From Emergomyces orientalis (Eukaryota > Ascomycota > Eurotiomycetes > Onygenales > Ajellomycetaceae): a stretch of DNA of 64,000 bases. The notes below the pieces were generated by a model. The model did no database searches. It was not told the origin of the DNA and saw only the letters and a program-made list of their open reading frames with translations. Below, one piece after another: positions 31,470 to 43,946 of this stretch (position 1 is the stretch's first letter; each line of letters begins with the position of its first letter). Where the stretch lies: the NCBI GenBank assembly GCA_002110485.1, contig MOWL01000090.1, forward strand, positions 682,001-746,000, read 5' to 3'. The translations under genes and the position numbers were made by a program.

Positions 31470-33210
31470 ATGGTTCGATCATGGGGCATTACGAATTTCC
31501 TGACCCTGGTTTCGGCATTTGCATCAGTCGCGCAGGCAGATTCTATTGTTGAAAAAGCAAGCTTTAGCCACGATGGGAGGTATGTCGTGTTACTCCAGGG
31601 CGGTTTTTTTTCCCGTTTGATATCAAAAACTATTTTCTGACAGTTACTTTCAGGATATCGCCAGATAAGCGTTCACTTTCGGGCTGGCTCCTGTCTGGGA
31701 CGGGGCATACTCCTCGCCAGGTCTGCTCTAACTACATTCCCGACTAAACTCATTGAGTGTGATATGGGATGTTTCTAACAATGATCTAGATGTCTGACCG
31801 GATCATCTTGACACCTCCACATACCGGTAACAAGCGAGGTTCGCTGTGGACGGAACAGCCGTAAGTATATTCTAATTAATTGGAGAGGTCATGAGAGATA
31901 TTAACTTACTGGAAAAGTTTTGACGGATCCGAATGGACCGTCGATTTCGAATTCCGATCTAACGGTGAGGAGAGAGGAAGCGGAAATCTCCAGCTGTGGT
32001 ACGTAAAGGATGGGTTGGCCAGGGTTTCGTCATCGAGCATATATACTGTCGGCCCCTTTGATGGATTTGCTCTTACGATTGATGTACATGGTGGAAGGGT
32101 ACGTGGACGAGGGCTCCAGAGGCTTCTATTTTATAGCCTTTCGCTCCTGGTATGAATCGCCTTGTTAACTGTATTATTCTTCTATTTATTTTTTAGGGTG
32201 GAAGCGTCCGGGGCTTTTTAAACGACGGCACCACAGATTATAAAAACGCAAACGTTGACAGCCTAGCATTTGGACATTGTGACTATGCATACCGAAATCT
32301 CGGACGTCTCTCACTTATTCAAATCAAGCAAACAAGATCAACCTTTGAGGTTCTGGTTGATAGGAAGCGCTGCTTTGCAACAGATAAAGCAAGTTCCCTA
32401 AAATAATCATCCGCTTGTATTCAACTAACAGTTACTAGGTGTTTCTTCCATCGGGCAACATGTTTGGAATCACAGCCGCATCAGCCGAGAACCCAGATTC
32501 TTTCGAAATCTTCAAATTTGCCGTGAGTGTTCCAGATGCAGCAGCTCCTGGCGGCCAGTCATACCAGCACAGGCCGTATGAAAGCCAGCAAATGCCCGTC
32601 AACAAACAAAATCCAAACCCAATCCAGCAACGAACGCCAAATGTGGATAATAGCGCCATCGATAATCGACTCAACGACCTACAGAACCGTTTCCAAGTGC
32701 TAATGGGCATTACCGAACGACTTCTGAGCGAAATGCAGTCCCTATCTAGCAAAGTCGACGACCGCCACCAAGATACCTTGAAAAAATTAGCTCCAAATCG
32801 TGACCAGGCAGGTCAAATTGACCGGAGTATGCAGCGCATTGAGAACATGCTCCAGGTGGTGCAGAGGGATGTGAAAAATTCAGACCTCAAGAAGCAGCTC
32901 AGTAAACTGCAGGATTCCTTGAAAACTTCACACTCGGGGGTGATTGAGCATCTCCAGTCGACTTCACATCGTGCGTATATTTTCCAGTTTGTATTTTTTT
33001 TGTATTTTTTTTCGTTTTCATCCTCTTCTGTTGGAAATGCAAAGGAACCGCAAAACTAACCATATCAACCACTTACTCGCAGAGATACTCTCCTCCACGC
33101 CACGAATGGGATTCTTCATCTTCCTAATAGTTGCGTTCCAACTTTCCCTTGCCGCCTCGTACATCGTTTACAAGCGGCGCCGCTCCAGCATGCCAAAAAA
33201 ATTCCTGTAA
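31470..33210 (+). CDS. Legume-like (L-type) cargo lectin, ERGIC-53/Emp47 family
   Basis: Seven exons: 31470-31579, 31654-31720, 31790-31860, 31918-32098, 32197-32388, 32439-32970 and 33083-33210, giving 426 residues. A signal peptide (MVRSWGITNFLTLVSAFASV) precedes the lectin domain (about 30-240), which shows RIILTPP, GNKRGSLW, WTVDFEFRSNG and GGSVRGFLNDGT. A stalk with heptad-like Leu/Gln-rich segments (about 260-380) suggests oligomerisation. The C-terminus has one membrane span (GFFIFLIVAFQLSLAASYIV) and a short cytosolic tail ending KKFL, a dilysine COPI retrieval signal. The protein should be a type I receptor cycling between ER and Golgi and binding high-mannose glycoproteins (family knowledge). 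Intron 5 (32389-32438) has a GC donor. The intron 2 donor (GTCTGC) is poor but is needed to avoid a stop. Confidence 0.9.
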
Positions 33211-36072
33211 ATCGAATAGAATTTTCGCTCAATATACCCTGCTTTCCCCACGAAGAAACGGCAAACAAAACGTGCAAAACGTTCAAACAGCGACCGAAAA
33301 ACGCCAACAAAACAGACTACGCGAAAAAATAATTATCAAGAACGATATCAAAGAGGATCAAGACGATTATTTAAACAGAAAAGAAAATGGCAAGGAATGG
33401 TTTAGGAAACAAATACTCGAACGAAAAATGATATAATTTATATCCCCCCACCGCATTTTTTCTTCTTTCTCTCTGGCCGGCAAACTATTACCCATTATTA
33501 TTATGTTTCTCATCAGACGCCTTTCTCCTTTTTTCCCTTGCTATTTTATATCCGACATACCCAACCCAGTCAATCTGCTTCACTTTCTGCTCTTTTCTGT
33601 ACACTACTCTCCCCCTTATTGGCAGGTTCTTTTTGCATTCCGTTTCAGCATCAATTCAGATTTCGAAAAATCCACAGCTTACGCTTCTTTTGCCTTTTGC
33701 CTCGTTCTGGTTTCTTCTTGTCGGTTCTTTTTCTTTCCTCTTTCATGTTTCATTTTTCAATTTTTTTCTCCCCATGTCTGCTATACTGTGCTAATGCTAT
33801 ATTCATCTTTGCTATATACTCGCCACCATGCTCTACTCTATATTTGCTAACTTTATCATCATGATTTGCCCCTTCTCAAGTTATATCATAATGTACTATT
33901 ATTGTAGTCCTGGTTTCACGTACCAGCCCACCAGCATACAATCCCTTACCCCACTTACACTCAACACAAACCGCCTAGACAACTAGATGATTTTATCCCC
34001 CGACAGCCCCCCCCCATAACCCCAATCTAAATACCTCTTGAACCGGCGCATAAAAAGAGGATATTACATAATTTGGTCGGCATAGTCGGCATAGTTATGG
34101 GTTAGAAGCCGAAAAGAAAGAAAAGAAAACGAAGAAGAAACCCACAGAACAACAAAGAAAGGAGAAAGCAAAAAGCGCCTTGGAGGCAAAAAAAAAGTCT
34201 CCTGCCTCCAAAATCGGCAGTAATAATAACCTTAAAAAAAATATTAAAAAAAATAAACATCCTAATGCCGAGTTAACCGCGAGCAAACTCCAGCCTCTTG
34301 CCTTTTCCCCTGTTGTGGGCGCGAGCAGCTGGTGAACATCAGATTGCCAAGCAAATGGCCAAGCTCAAACCTTAAAAATAACACCATCCCCACCGTGACA
34401 GAGCATCAGGTAGGCTTTTTTCTACAACCATATTTCATGTTTCAAGGACAACATTTACATCCTACGCGTAGACACCGAATGTAATGCAATGTACGTCCGT
34501 ATGATTTGTTATGCATTTCATATTGTGAGGTATGTTTTCTGAACAAAAAAAAAATGGGAACAGGACCAAAAATATATATATGTAAAAAATAAGTTCCATC
34601 CAGAGGTTTCTGTCCTCTCCACAACCCCGTCTGGCATCTATAATATACATGAGCGCAGAAATAGATAAACATAGTAAAAACAACAACCGTCTAGCGGCAA
34701 ACACGATGATGCAGTAACATAAAGAGGACGCAGGGTTACAGCAGCCAAAATAAATATTAAAAAAAGCAACTATGTCCGTAATCAAACAGATATACAACAA
34801 CAATGAGGAAAAGGTCCAATTTCAACCCAGCCAAATCGTTGTTGACTCGTGGATAGGAAGATGGTGAGTACGATAGGGGGTGAAGAGGAGGCAGGAGACA
34901 GAGTAACATATATCAAATCACCCAATATACATGCCACCGCTTGAACAAAACCCTCAAAAAAAAAACAAAAAAAAAAAAATCTTCAACATAGATTTTAAAC
35001 TCCCAAACACCTAGCAGCCCCAGAAAACATCTGGTTAACACGCTTGTTTTATAAAAAGAAAACCGAAGATTTTCGCCACGGCAAGATACAAGATAGCAGA
35101 TAAGTAAAAGAGACACTAAGCAAACTCCTGTTCAAAAAATGGGTTCTTTACTCCGGGCGCAATGCATTTGTAAAAACAGAACAGAAAAGAATTAAAAATA
35201 TAAAAAAAACCCCAAAAAACCAAAACAGCTTTGCTAAATCTAGTTTATACAGTGGAATAAGCCCATGCGAGCGAAAAAGAAAAAAAAAAGAACGCACGAA
35301 GAAGAGGTATTCGTAGGTACAAAGCGGCGGCTGCGAGGAAGGCGCGAGGGTTTCGTAATCCGAGCCCTATGGATTGAGGACATCGTTCGCGTGAATTCAG
35401 CGCAGGAGGCGGAGCGGAGACAGAAGCTTGAGATGTCGAAACAGGCGCCGTCGTTCACGGGGCGGACAAAATGATGTCGTAAGACGGGAGTCGGCGGGCT
35501 CTTCTGAGGTAAAGCGTAGACGACTTTTAATTCCCCCCACCTGTCAAAAAGGGTAAAGAGAAGGACATCACAACTTTGCAGCGAACCATCACCAATACCG
35601 TAGCCGCGGACGCAGGTGGGGAGAGAGTATGCCTACTGTTCTCACACAGGACATTGAGACGCGGGTCGGGGTATAAAAAAACGAGGTACCAACACCGAGA
35701 TTCCGGGAGGGTGTGTTTCTGGATATTTCCTGACTATATCTCGAGAAAAGCACAGCACTAATGCGGTTAATCAAGGGTGGCGCACTGCGCTGGTTTTATG
35801 GGTGAAGGGTGACGGCTCACTCCAGGAAAAAAGAAAATGAGGAAAACCAAGGCCGGGAACCAAAACACATGGGTACCGAGGCCGTATCACTCGATGCTAA
35901 ACTCCCTAATTTTCCTCGGTTCTCAAGACAATGGTCCGAAGACCTGTCCGTACACCAACGTGGCGAGTGTACCGTGAGAGAGAACGAGTACTTGCTAGTG
36001 AAAAGCAGCTAACACATCAACGTCCCCACCTTCTCAGGAAAGGGTCTGAAGACCCGAGCGAGAGAAAGAGTA
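33211..36072. other. 2.9-kb intergenic region, lectin to RCO1 (both 3' sides)
   Basis: Mostly A/T-rich with A- and T-runs; it must hold the 3' UTRs of the two converging genes. A less A/T-rich island near 35265-35474 contains a possible small coding exon (listed). Two loosely similar segments near 35921-36000 and 36033-36083 share TTCTCA..GGTC.GAAGACC..GAGAGA..AGAGTAC. Nothing else could be assigned. Confidence 0.5.
35265..35474 (+). CDS. Possible small protein or terminal exon (unassigned)
   Basis: A 69-residue frame beginning with a Lys run, then EEEVFVGTKRRLRGRREGF and ALWIEDIVRVNSAQEAERRQ. The second part looks more like a charged amphipathic helix than random translation. A TATACAG acceptor lies just upstream (about 35244-35250), so it could also be a last exon. 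I do not recognise a family and no upstream exon is evident in the A/T-rich DNA. It may be fortuitous. Confidence 0.2.
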   Translation: MRAKKKKKRTHEEEVFVGTKRRLRGRREGFVIRALWIEDIVRVNSAQEAERRQKLEMSKQAPSFTGRTK

Positions 36073-38960
36073 CTAATCGGTGGCAGCGGAGTCCGAGGTC
36101 AACGCCTGTATGCGTTGATTGGCCAAATCCTGGATGGTCCGGAGAAGACTGATTTCGTCATTTTCCATGCGAGCGCTCTCCGGAACGCTCACAAGGAGTT
36201 GGTTGACCAGCTGTGCAGCCCGCTCAGGATACGTGAGCGCAGCCGGCTGAGTGACTGCCGCCATACCCCCAAGGGCGATGACAGCGTCTCGCTCAGACGG
36301 CGCCAAGAGAGACAAAACGGCATCCGCATCCGCATCTGTATTATCCCTCAGGTTCTGAGCCCCGGAAGCCATTACAGCTCCCTGGACGGAGTCGTTGGAG
36401 GATACAGTGTCCCCCGCATCCTGAGCGTTCGAGACAAGCCCCGGTGCCACCGGAGTGGCTGTAACCCGGACGGTTCGAGCTGCGGCAGCCTTAATAGCCG
36501 CCAAAGCCTGGGCTTCCGCACGATCGCTAGGAAAACATTTAGCAAGTCTAACATAAAATCCACAATATGAGGGTAGGACGTGATAAAGATAGCATACCGT
36601 TTGACACGACTGACGAAATCCATCACTACGCCGCGTTCCGACACACGATACACTGCCCCGGCTATCTCTTGCTCATCGAAGCTCTCCGCCTCGCTGTTGC
36701 TGGGCAAGATATCAATGTCAACGAATCTCGGGTTGCGAGGGCGACGAGGCTGTGGGAGACGTCCCCCCCCGAGGCCGTCCAATTTAGCCAAGTCGTGATC
36801 AATGTGGTTCGGGCATTTCCAATGAAGGGCCGGGTTTTCGCTCCCGGGCACCTGTGGGGGTGGATTGGACCGCGGCGGGTCGAGACAATCCAAATGCCAC
36901 GAACAAGGACAATAGTCGCATTGGATGATTGGTCGACGCCTGTTGGACGTTAAACCGCACCTGATGCAGGTGATGAGCCTTCCCTTGGCATCCGTAAGCC
37001 TCAACAAGGCGTTACGGTCCTCGGGCCGGCCCGTGCGATTTCCTCGAGGGCGACTACCGCCTTTCGGAAGAATGGGGACTTCCTTATATACCCCGTCTTC
37101 ACCCGTTTTCGCTCCAGCGAAGTATTCACGGATATCGGAGGGTAGCTCGTAGTTTTTCGGTGGCATGCTCTCCACCGCTTCTATCAGGGGACCCATTGTT
37201 CCCTTTACCCTACAAGTAGGGCAGAACCACTGCCCTTCAGGTGGTGATTTGGGATCCATGGGTGGCGCCAAACATTCAAAATGGAACGAGTCAATACATC
37301 CGTCACAGCACAAAAGCTGCCCGTTACCGTGACACAAACGACAAAAGTCTATGTTATCGATTTCATCCGCTTGTCTATTAAAATAGAATAAAAATAATAC
37401 GTTAGCACCAAGACAGAAACCAGAAATATATTTTCACAAAACATATAATAGGGAAGTTTAAACATCTGGGGAAAACACGTACGCGACCGATTTCCGTGTT
37501 CTCTTGGGAGCCCTGTCTTGAATTGGCGGGGCAACTTCATCACCACTTTCGCTCGACTCGAATACCTCTCTTGATCTTTTGCTGCTGCTTGAAGGGGCTG
37601 GTTGTGGTGTGGGAGAGGCTGTCTCGTTGGCGACGGGCGTTCTAGATGGTCTAATGTGGCTCTCCGGTACGGTGAAATCGTTGAAGGTCTTTCTCAACGC
37701 CAAACGCTTGGCTGCAAGAGCCTCGTCCGAGTACTCAGGATCGTCCATTCTCTTGCGTTTTCGAATATCAGCGCCTTCTAAGGACGGGAAAATAGATTGA
37801 GACCTGGCGCGAATCGACTGTCTCTTTCCCTTGGCGTGCGATCCCGGAGCTCGCCCTCCTTTAGCTTTGGCAGGGGCGGAGTTGGCTGCACGACCAGAGG
37901 TCATTGCGGGGGCGAAGGTTTCCGCGTCGAGAGATTTTGCAGAGGATAGTGACGATGAAGTACTAGCAGCAGACTCGGTACGCGCCATGGCAGTAGCGTC
38001 ATGGGTGGAAGCTCCGCGTCGATCTTTTTTGATCGCATCTCGCATAACAGTCTGGAAAAGTGATCTCTCATGGGAGCCAGCCTGCTTGCTGAATACTCCC
38101 TCCAAAACAGAGAAAAGAAAAGGATCTCTACTCGTAGCCTCTCTGAGCCGTCGCAGGCCATTAACAACCTTTATATCCTTATACTCCTCCGCGTGAACGA
38201 TGGCTGCGTCGACAACTTCTAATATCTTTTCTGTGGGATATTTCAAAGTAGGTGGCGTGGAGAGTAGTGTTGGTGGATGTGGATGACCGTTTACAGGTGC
38301 AGTCTCTAGTTCGGTGTTGTTGTTTCCCATTCTAGAACGCGTCGAGCTCAGGACTTGATTTCCGTTCTCAAAGCCTTGAAACCCGCCCTCTACGAATGGG
38401 CTCTCTGATGGCGCAGGCTCCTCAGCAGAAGTCGAGGCAGTTCCGGGTCTTTCGTCACCGGTGGGCGTTGATTTCGCAGATTTGATGCCGTTTTTCTTGG
38501 CAGAAACCTGTGTAAATGATTTCGCAGTAGGTACCAGGCCGAGTCGTCGACGTACACTTATCGACGGAGGCACTCCTAATGGAGTAGTACTAGCTAAATG
38601 ATATGTCTTCTCCCCCTTCTTGGAATCGAATTTGTAGCTTGGAGTTGGCGGGGGTAATTCAGGCTCAAACCACGGCTCGTCCCATCGTGGGGGCGGTAAC
38701 TGAGCGCCGGGCAGTGTCGTTGTTTGGCTTGTGGGCTGCTGATCTGAGTGTGGTGCGGATGTCTTTGTCTCCTGACTTGGGAAGAACTCCTGAGCTGGTT
38801 CGGCAGCGCCACGCGCGCTGTGCACAGTTTTTCGTTGTTTCCTAGGCCTTGTCGCCTCCGAAACGGATGAAGAAGGCAGTGGTAAAGACGTATCTAGAGG
38901 AGTGGAGGGTCGAGAGGTATTGCGGGAAGTGGCGCGGGAAGATCGGGTTTTAGGAGCCAT
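36073..38960 (-). CDS. RCO1: PHD-finger transcriptional regulator RCO1 (Rpd3S subunit) homologue
   Basis: Exons 37483-38960, 36598-37374 and 36073-36526 join in frame to 902 residues. The start MAPKTRSSRATSRNTSR is the first ATG after a probable leader intron. The first 490 residues are Ser/Pro/Thr-rich and basic, with few predicted domains. PHD1 (about 501-550) contains NIDFCRLCHGNGQLLCCDGC and QWFCPTC. PHD2 (about 628-685) contains TCIRCG, IIQCDYCPCSWHLDCLDPP and WKCPNH. The spacing of two PHD fingers and the shared sequence match fungal Rco1, which with Eaf3 targets the Rpd3S deacetylase to H3K36-methylated gene bodies (family knowledge). The last exon encodes an Ala-rich helical tail with many conserved acidic residues. 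It lies tail to tail with the lectin gene. Confidence 0.87.
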
Positions 38961-41123
38961 TTGCTTTTGCAAAATTGCACGACTCGCGACGAGGGTTCTT
39001 GAGCTACGCAACAGGAGTTAGTTCAGGGACACAGAAATAAACAAAGCGGAAGAACTTACAGGATAGGGATCCCTAAGCTAGCCACAAAAAAGTAGCTTGT
39101 TGCTAGGAATCGTGGTGTGGCCGGCTTGTGCCTGGCGGGTGTTCAGGGTTGGAACGGTAGATGGAGCAGGCTAGGAGAAGGGCGAGAGGTGAGAGGGATG
39201 TGAACCGCCAAGTCACACGGTTTTCCGAGGGGGGTTTTGGCTCAACAAGGAGCAGCCAACACCCACTGTGGGCAACACCAAAAAACACGTCAACCACAAT
39301 CTGCTGTTCTCGGGCCTGAAGAGCCGTAAAATAGTAAATCTTGTATCGAAACAGAGGCTGGATTATTTTATTTGGTCGATTTTAATGTTGTGGAAGGATG
39401 CTTGGATGTATCGAGTTTGCTCAGGGGTTCTTAACTCCAGGAGCGAAAAAGGTGCAAATTTGAGAGGATTTGGGAGAATAGTGCTAATAAGGAGGAATCC
39501 TTGAAAGAGTAGGAGTTATTGATGCATCCAGTTTATTCTGGTTTGAGTGATAGATGTATGATGAAGAAACAGGAATGAGTTGACGATGATGGCAAACCAG
39601 AGTTATGTGGGCGTGTGGCGCCCAACAGATAGGGAGAGATTATTGTTTGATGTGAGGATTTACAGGGAGATCTCTCGCGTCAGAAATCTCACAGAGTAGA
39701 ATCTGGCGGTTAAAACTAGTGGGTTCGGGATAATCAAGAGGCAGGTTCTCAGATAGATGACTGATTGCAGCAGTTTTGACAACAGAGAGGGAATGAGGGA
39801 GAGAAAGTCGGTGCAGGATGTGCGTGGAAAAAAAGGGATGGCCAAGTAAGTGGGGGAAAACAGGTGTGGTTTTTGGTTTTTGGCGAGGAACAGGAGACAG
39901 TCAAGGAGAAATTGAGACGAAGCTGCATACGCGAGAAATCTCGATTTATTTAGAAGAAGACTGAAGCTGAATGGAACAAGCTGCGGTAATCGAGGGAGAA
40001 ACCGCGTAGCTGCTGCTCAGGGATGGTGGAGTTTTGAAGAAACTGAGCAAGCTGAACAGAAAAATTGATGATTGAAGATGTTCAGAGTATAGAGAAGATT
40101 GTAACAGGATCAGTAGAATAAAGAGATGTAAACAGAGAGTACATTTGAAGTTGAAGTTGAAGTGGTGGTATGTAGCAGAAGGAAGAAAAAAAGGAGTGAG
40201 GGAAACAGAAGATTTTTAAAACCCTAAAAGGGGCGGACGAAGGAATTTCCCACTTCCAACACATTAAAGGGTTCGGACAGGCACAATCAATGGCAGGGCA
40301 GAGCAACAAGAAACAACACAACAACAACACCCCTCACAGCAACACTACAGAGAAGAGAGAGTCACTACATAACCCATTCACTTCTTGTGGCGATGAATGA
40401 AGAATCTCAACAAAGGCTACGAATGGGGCGGGGGTAGAGGAGGGGGAGGTTTCTGAATTCGCCCTGTTTGGTGAACGGACGGCTTTCCCCTACGACTTTC
40501 TTGTTCTCAAACCCCTCCTCCCATCAAACAGTGAACAATATTGCAGAGATTCACTTTACGTTTCTTAAAGGGGAGTGCTGTACAAGTTTTTCTCCATTCG
40601 TGTATATCCATACGTATCGTGACTAGAATTGTCAAGCAATCATTTAAAGAAAGGAAATAGGGAAAGGAGGAGAAATGGATAGATGTAGAAATCCATTAAT
40701 GAGCCAGGAACGAGTACCGAAATTTTTACATTGGATTTATTTTTCTTAATAGTATGAGAATTCTTTTCTTCTTTTTCTTTTTTTGGTGTCCAGTGTGCCA
40801 AGTCAAGATATTTAGGAGAAATAGCGGAAGCCACCAAAAAAGAAAAAAAAAAAAGAGAGAAGGAAAGAAGGTATATATCCATCTAAGCAACCCGTCTGAG
40901 GTAGTGATATATTCCCTTATTGTCTGCCTGGCCCTATGGGCCTAACCTCTCTTTCCCTGGCCCCCTTTATATAAGAAAAGAGAGAATAAACAATGCCCCT
41001 TTCCCTTGCGGTTCAGACTGCCTCCTCAGCAAGAAAAAAGAAAGAACAAATACTCTTTCCCGCGGGGGGCGAACCTGGTCCAACTGTATTTTGGACTGGC
41101 AAGCAGAGAACGCACACTTGCGT
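38961..41123. other. 2.2-kb intergenic region upstream of RCO1
   Basis: Holds the RCO1 leader and promoter and the PA2G4 3' side. No coding region is supported. It contains the leader intron (separate entry) and purine-rich stretches (about 39870-40400). Confidence 0.55.
39004..39059 (-). other. RCO1: Probable 5'-UTR intron of RCO1
   Basis: On the minus strand a consensus donor GTAAGT (39059-39054), a branch-like GAACTAAC and an acceptor GCGTAG enclose 56 nt ending 43 nt before the RCO1 ATG. All three signals are strong and the size is typical for this genome, but no transcript evidence is available. Confidence 0.65.
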
Positions 41124-43108
41124 TTACTCCTCGTCGCTGGATTCCTCCTCATCGTCCTCTTCAGCAGCGGCGGCAGCGGCAGCCGCCTTCTTTGCGGGCT
41201 TCTTCTTCTTCTTCTTGTTCTTCTTGGTTCCCGTGGATCGTGCCAATGGCCGCTCGAGGATCTTCAAAATCTCCTCGTCTGTAATTTTCTTGTCTGACTG
41301 GATCTTGGTCAAGTCAAGAGGTGGAGGAGCTGCCAACCTCGTCAAACCATTCTTGGTAATCACTGTAGAAAAAAGAAAAGGAAAAGGAAACAGAAATGCA
41401 AACATCAGCAAGCCACGAATTGAAATACTTCAGTCCATCTCTCCCGTAAAAGAGGAATTGTACGTAAAAAGAAAATCACTGATATCAGGTTTCATCAAAA
41501 CGTACCAATAGTGGTTAATAATCTCGACACTGGAGAACCATCAGCTTCTCCAGCAGGTTCATACTGTCGAACAACCCCACCACGAACACACTCAACAACA
41601 CCAACCTTCCCAGCCTTCTCATCCTCAAGCTGGCGAAGACTGAACGGGAAAGTTCCAAACCTCCTAACGATCTCCGAAAGGGTCTGTCTAGAGCTCGGTC
41701 TCTTCAAGATATACGTAGTCGTCGTACGGCGATGCAGGGTAGGTCTATACTCGAAATTCTTCACCTTCCCAGAGCCTAGACTAAGGCCAACTTCAACACC
41801 CCACACCTCTCCAACCTCCGCAGACCCTTCCCCCTTAATCCCCGCGCCAGGCGCAAGGATAATCTTCTTCTTCCCCTCGATCTCATTATGCTCGAACAAC
41901 CAGCTAGTCGTATTCTCCACCAAAGTGCACTCATACGACTTGGCAACTTTCTCCAAAAGACCCGAAATGACAGATTGCGTTGGCGGCTTCGCGGCCGCAG
42001 CTTGCTTCTTCTCCTCATCAGAGCCACTGGCAAGGAGACCGGGGGGAACCATGAGCCTGAGGAGTAACTCGTTCGCATAGTAAGTCGCCAGGAGCAAATC
42101 TGCCTCGCGACCCGTGACTTTTCCATCACTGCCCACAACAATAGTGTCGCAGACAATGGTGCCAAACCCGTCGATTTGCGCACCAAGCTGAATCTTAACG
42201 ACCTCATTGGCCTTGAGCGTTGTGGCAGCCTCCTCCGCATCCGACACCAATGGGGTATACGGAGTGACGAACGAGCTTGGGGAGACAGTGGTTGGGTGGG
42301 AAATTCCTGGAGAGAGCAAAATAAAATTGCGGACGATGGATGTGTTACTCTGGGAGGTTCCGGGAAGGATGAAAGAGGTATATAAGGACCGGATTGAAGA
42401 AATGGTTTCAACCGCAAACAAATATACAGGCCCACATACCCTTGGAGACTTTCTTGCCCTTGTAAACCTTGGCAACTTCCTCGTCCAGAAACTTATCGCC
42501 CTTCTCGCATATCTCAATGACCTTCGCGCCCTCGACACACCATCCTATTTTTCTTAAGAGTTAGCTTCCGGGGAACTTTTGGCCACTGATTCCGTCTGGG
42601 TGCGGGGGGGGAATAGAGTAGACCAGTTCTTTCCGGTCATTGTCTTCTTCGTTTCATCTTCCTTTGTTCTGAAGGTCTCCAGAAGAAAGGGACGAAAGCG
42701 GAAACATCTGCAGCTGAATAAAGCGGGAGGGGCGCAGCACCTGTAACAGCCTCGAGGACTACGTGTGAGATCTGGGCAGCGGTTTTGTACTTTGTCAAAG
42801 TATCGGGGTTGTTGAGGGTGTAGTCTGTTCGCAAGGGAGGGCAGTCAGTCAATGATGTAATTTCGGCCACAATCGCTTACTGGAAACATGCCCTTGAAAG
42901 AAATAACTTAGGCACACATAATTTTAAATAAAAACAAAATAAATAGCAAAAAACATATATAATACCCCATGTTAATTTAAGGGGCTATGGTACTCGAGAA
43001 CGCGAGCCATCCATTGCTATGTGTGCATAGAAATTGATATCATGGCCAAACAGCAAACATAGATGATCAGGGATCATTCGACTCACCAATCTCAGTAGAT
43101 TCGGCCAT
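41124..43108 (-). CDS. PA2G4/EBP1-type (methionine-aminopeptidase-fold) protein
   Basis: Five exons: 43087-43108, 42741-42824, 42440-42544, 41506-42306 and 41124-41362, giving 416 residues. Exon 1 encodes only MAESTEI plus one base. Splicing yields DYTLNNPDTLTKYKTAAQIS, then GWCVEGAKVIEICEKGDKFL, KGISHPTTVSPSSFVTPYTP and IQLGAQIDGFGTIVCDTIVV, which are the N-terminal half of the PA2G4/Cdb4 branch of the M24 (pita-bread) fold. Members lack peptidase activity and bind RNA or ribosomal particles; Arx1 and EBP1 work at the 60S tunnel exit (family knowledge). The C-terminus is Lys-rich (KKNKKKKKKPAKK), then Ala8 and an acidic tail. It is divergent from the EEP-fold gene, with 838 bp between the starts. 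Confidence 0.9.
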
Positions 43109-43946
43109 TGCGGAACAAATGTCCTCGCAGAGGATGCGAAGGACGAATGGAAGTCAAGATATAGGTGTTATATGAGACCTGTATTGATTTTGTGAACTGG
43201 CAGCTCGTGTGTGTGTTTACCAGAAGTAGATTGTTTAAAATGTCGTTCTTGATTGTAGGTGAGGGGTGGTGGTGGGGGAGAAATACACGTAGAGCACAAT
43301 TACAGGGAAACCTAAGCTTAGTTGGGAATTTTATGTGGGAATCGCACACCAGCTTACGGCTTGAATACCAATACAGGCCCAGTATGACACTCCAAGGCTC
43401 TTCCCGCGAAGGGCTCTAAGTAAAGTACTGTATTTCACATCATTTTGGGTATTGATATGTGAACCATAGGAGCAACTGCGAGGTTCGTCGTATCCATCCA
43501 TACATCCGCACTGCTGCGGGAAACCCCCAAAACCAATATTTACAGTACGATAATAAAAGTCTCAGATACTCGAAAATATACCATACGCCTTGTGCCAAGG
43601 ACTGTATCTGGTACGGTCACGGGCTGTATCATGATCACATGACTGATTCCCTTGGCGTCCGTCTTAGCCAGCAGCAAGTGCGGAGAAAGACATGCACTGA
43701 TACACAGCACATAGACTTAGCTGGTCATGCGGCATGGGTGAGGATGTTGGCTAGTCATAGTCTCCTTTGTTCAAACGTACCTCAGCACAGTCTGTTGCTG
43801 CTGCTGTTGCTGCTGCTGTTGCTGCTGCTTACCCTCGACTCCCAGAAATGTCAATAGATAGGGTTCCAAGTTTCAGTATATATTTCCCTTGTGGGCGTTT
43901 CAATTGTTGAGAATATAGATCTCAGACACCCCCTCGAAAGCGCAAC
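43109..43946. promoter_or_regulatory. Divergent intergenic region PA2G4 / EEP-fold gene
   Basis: 838 bp between two divergent start codons. A CTG-type trinucleotide repeat occupies 43793-43829. No specific regulatory motif was assigned. Confidence 0.5.
43793..43829. repeat. Interrupted (CTG)n repeat
   Basis: Alternating TTG and (CTG)2-3 units, about 118 bp upstream of the downstream gene's start codon. Confidence 0.85.
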
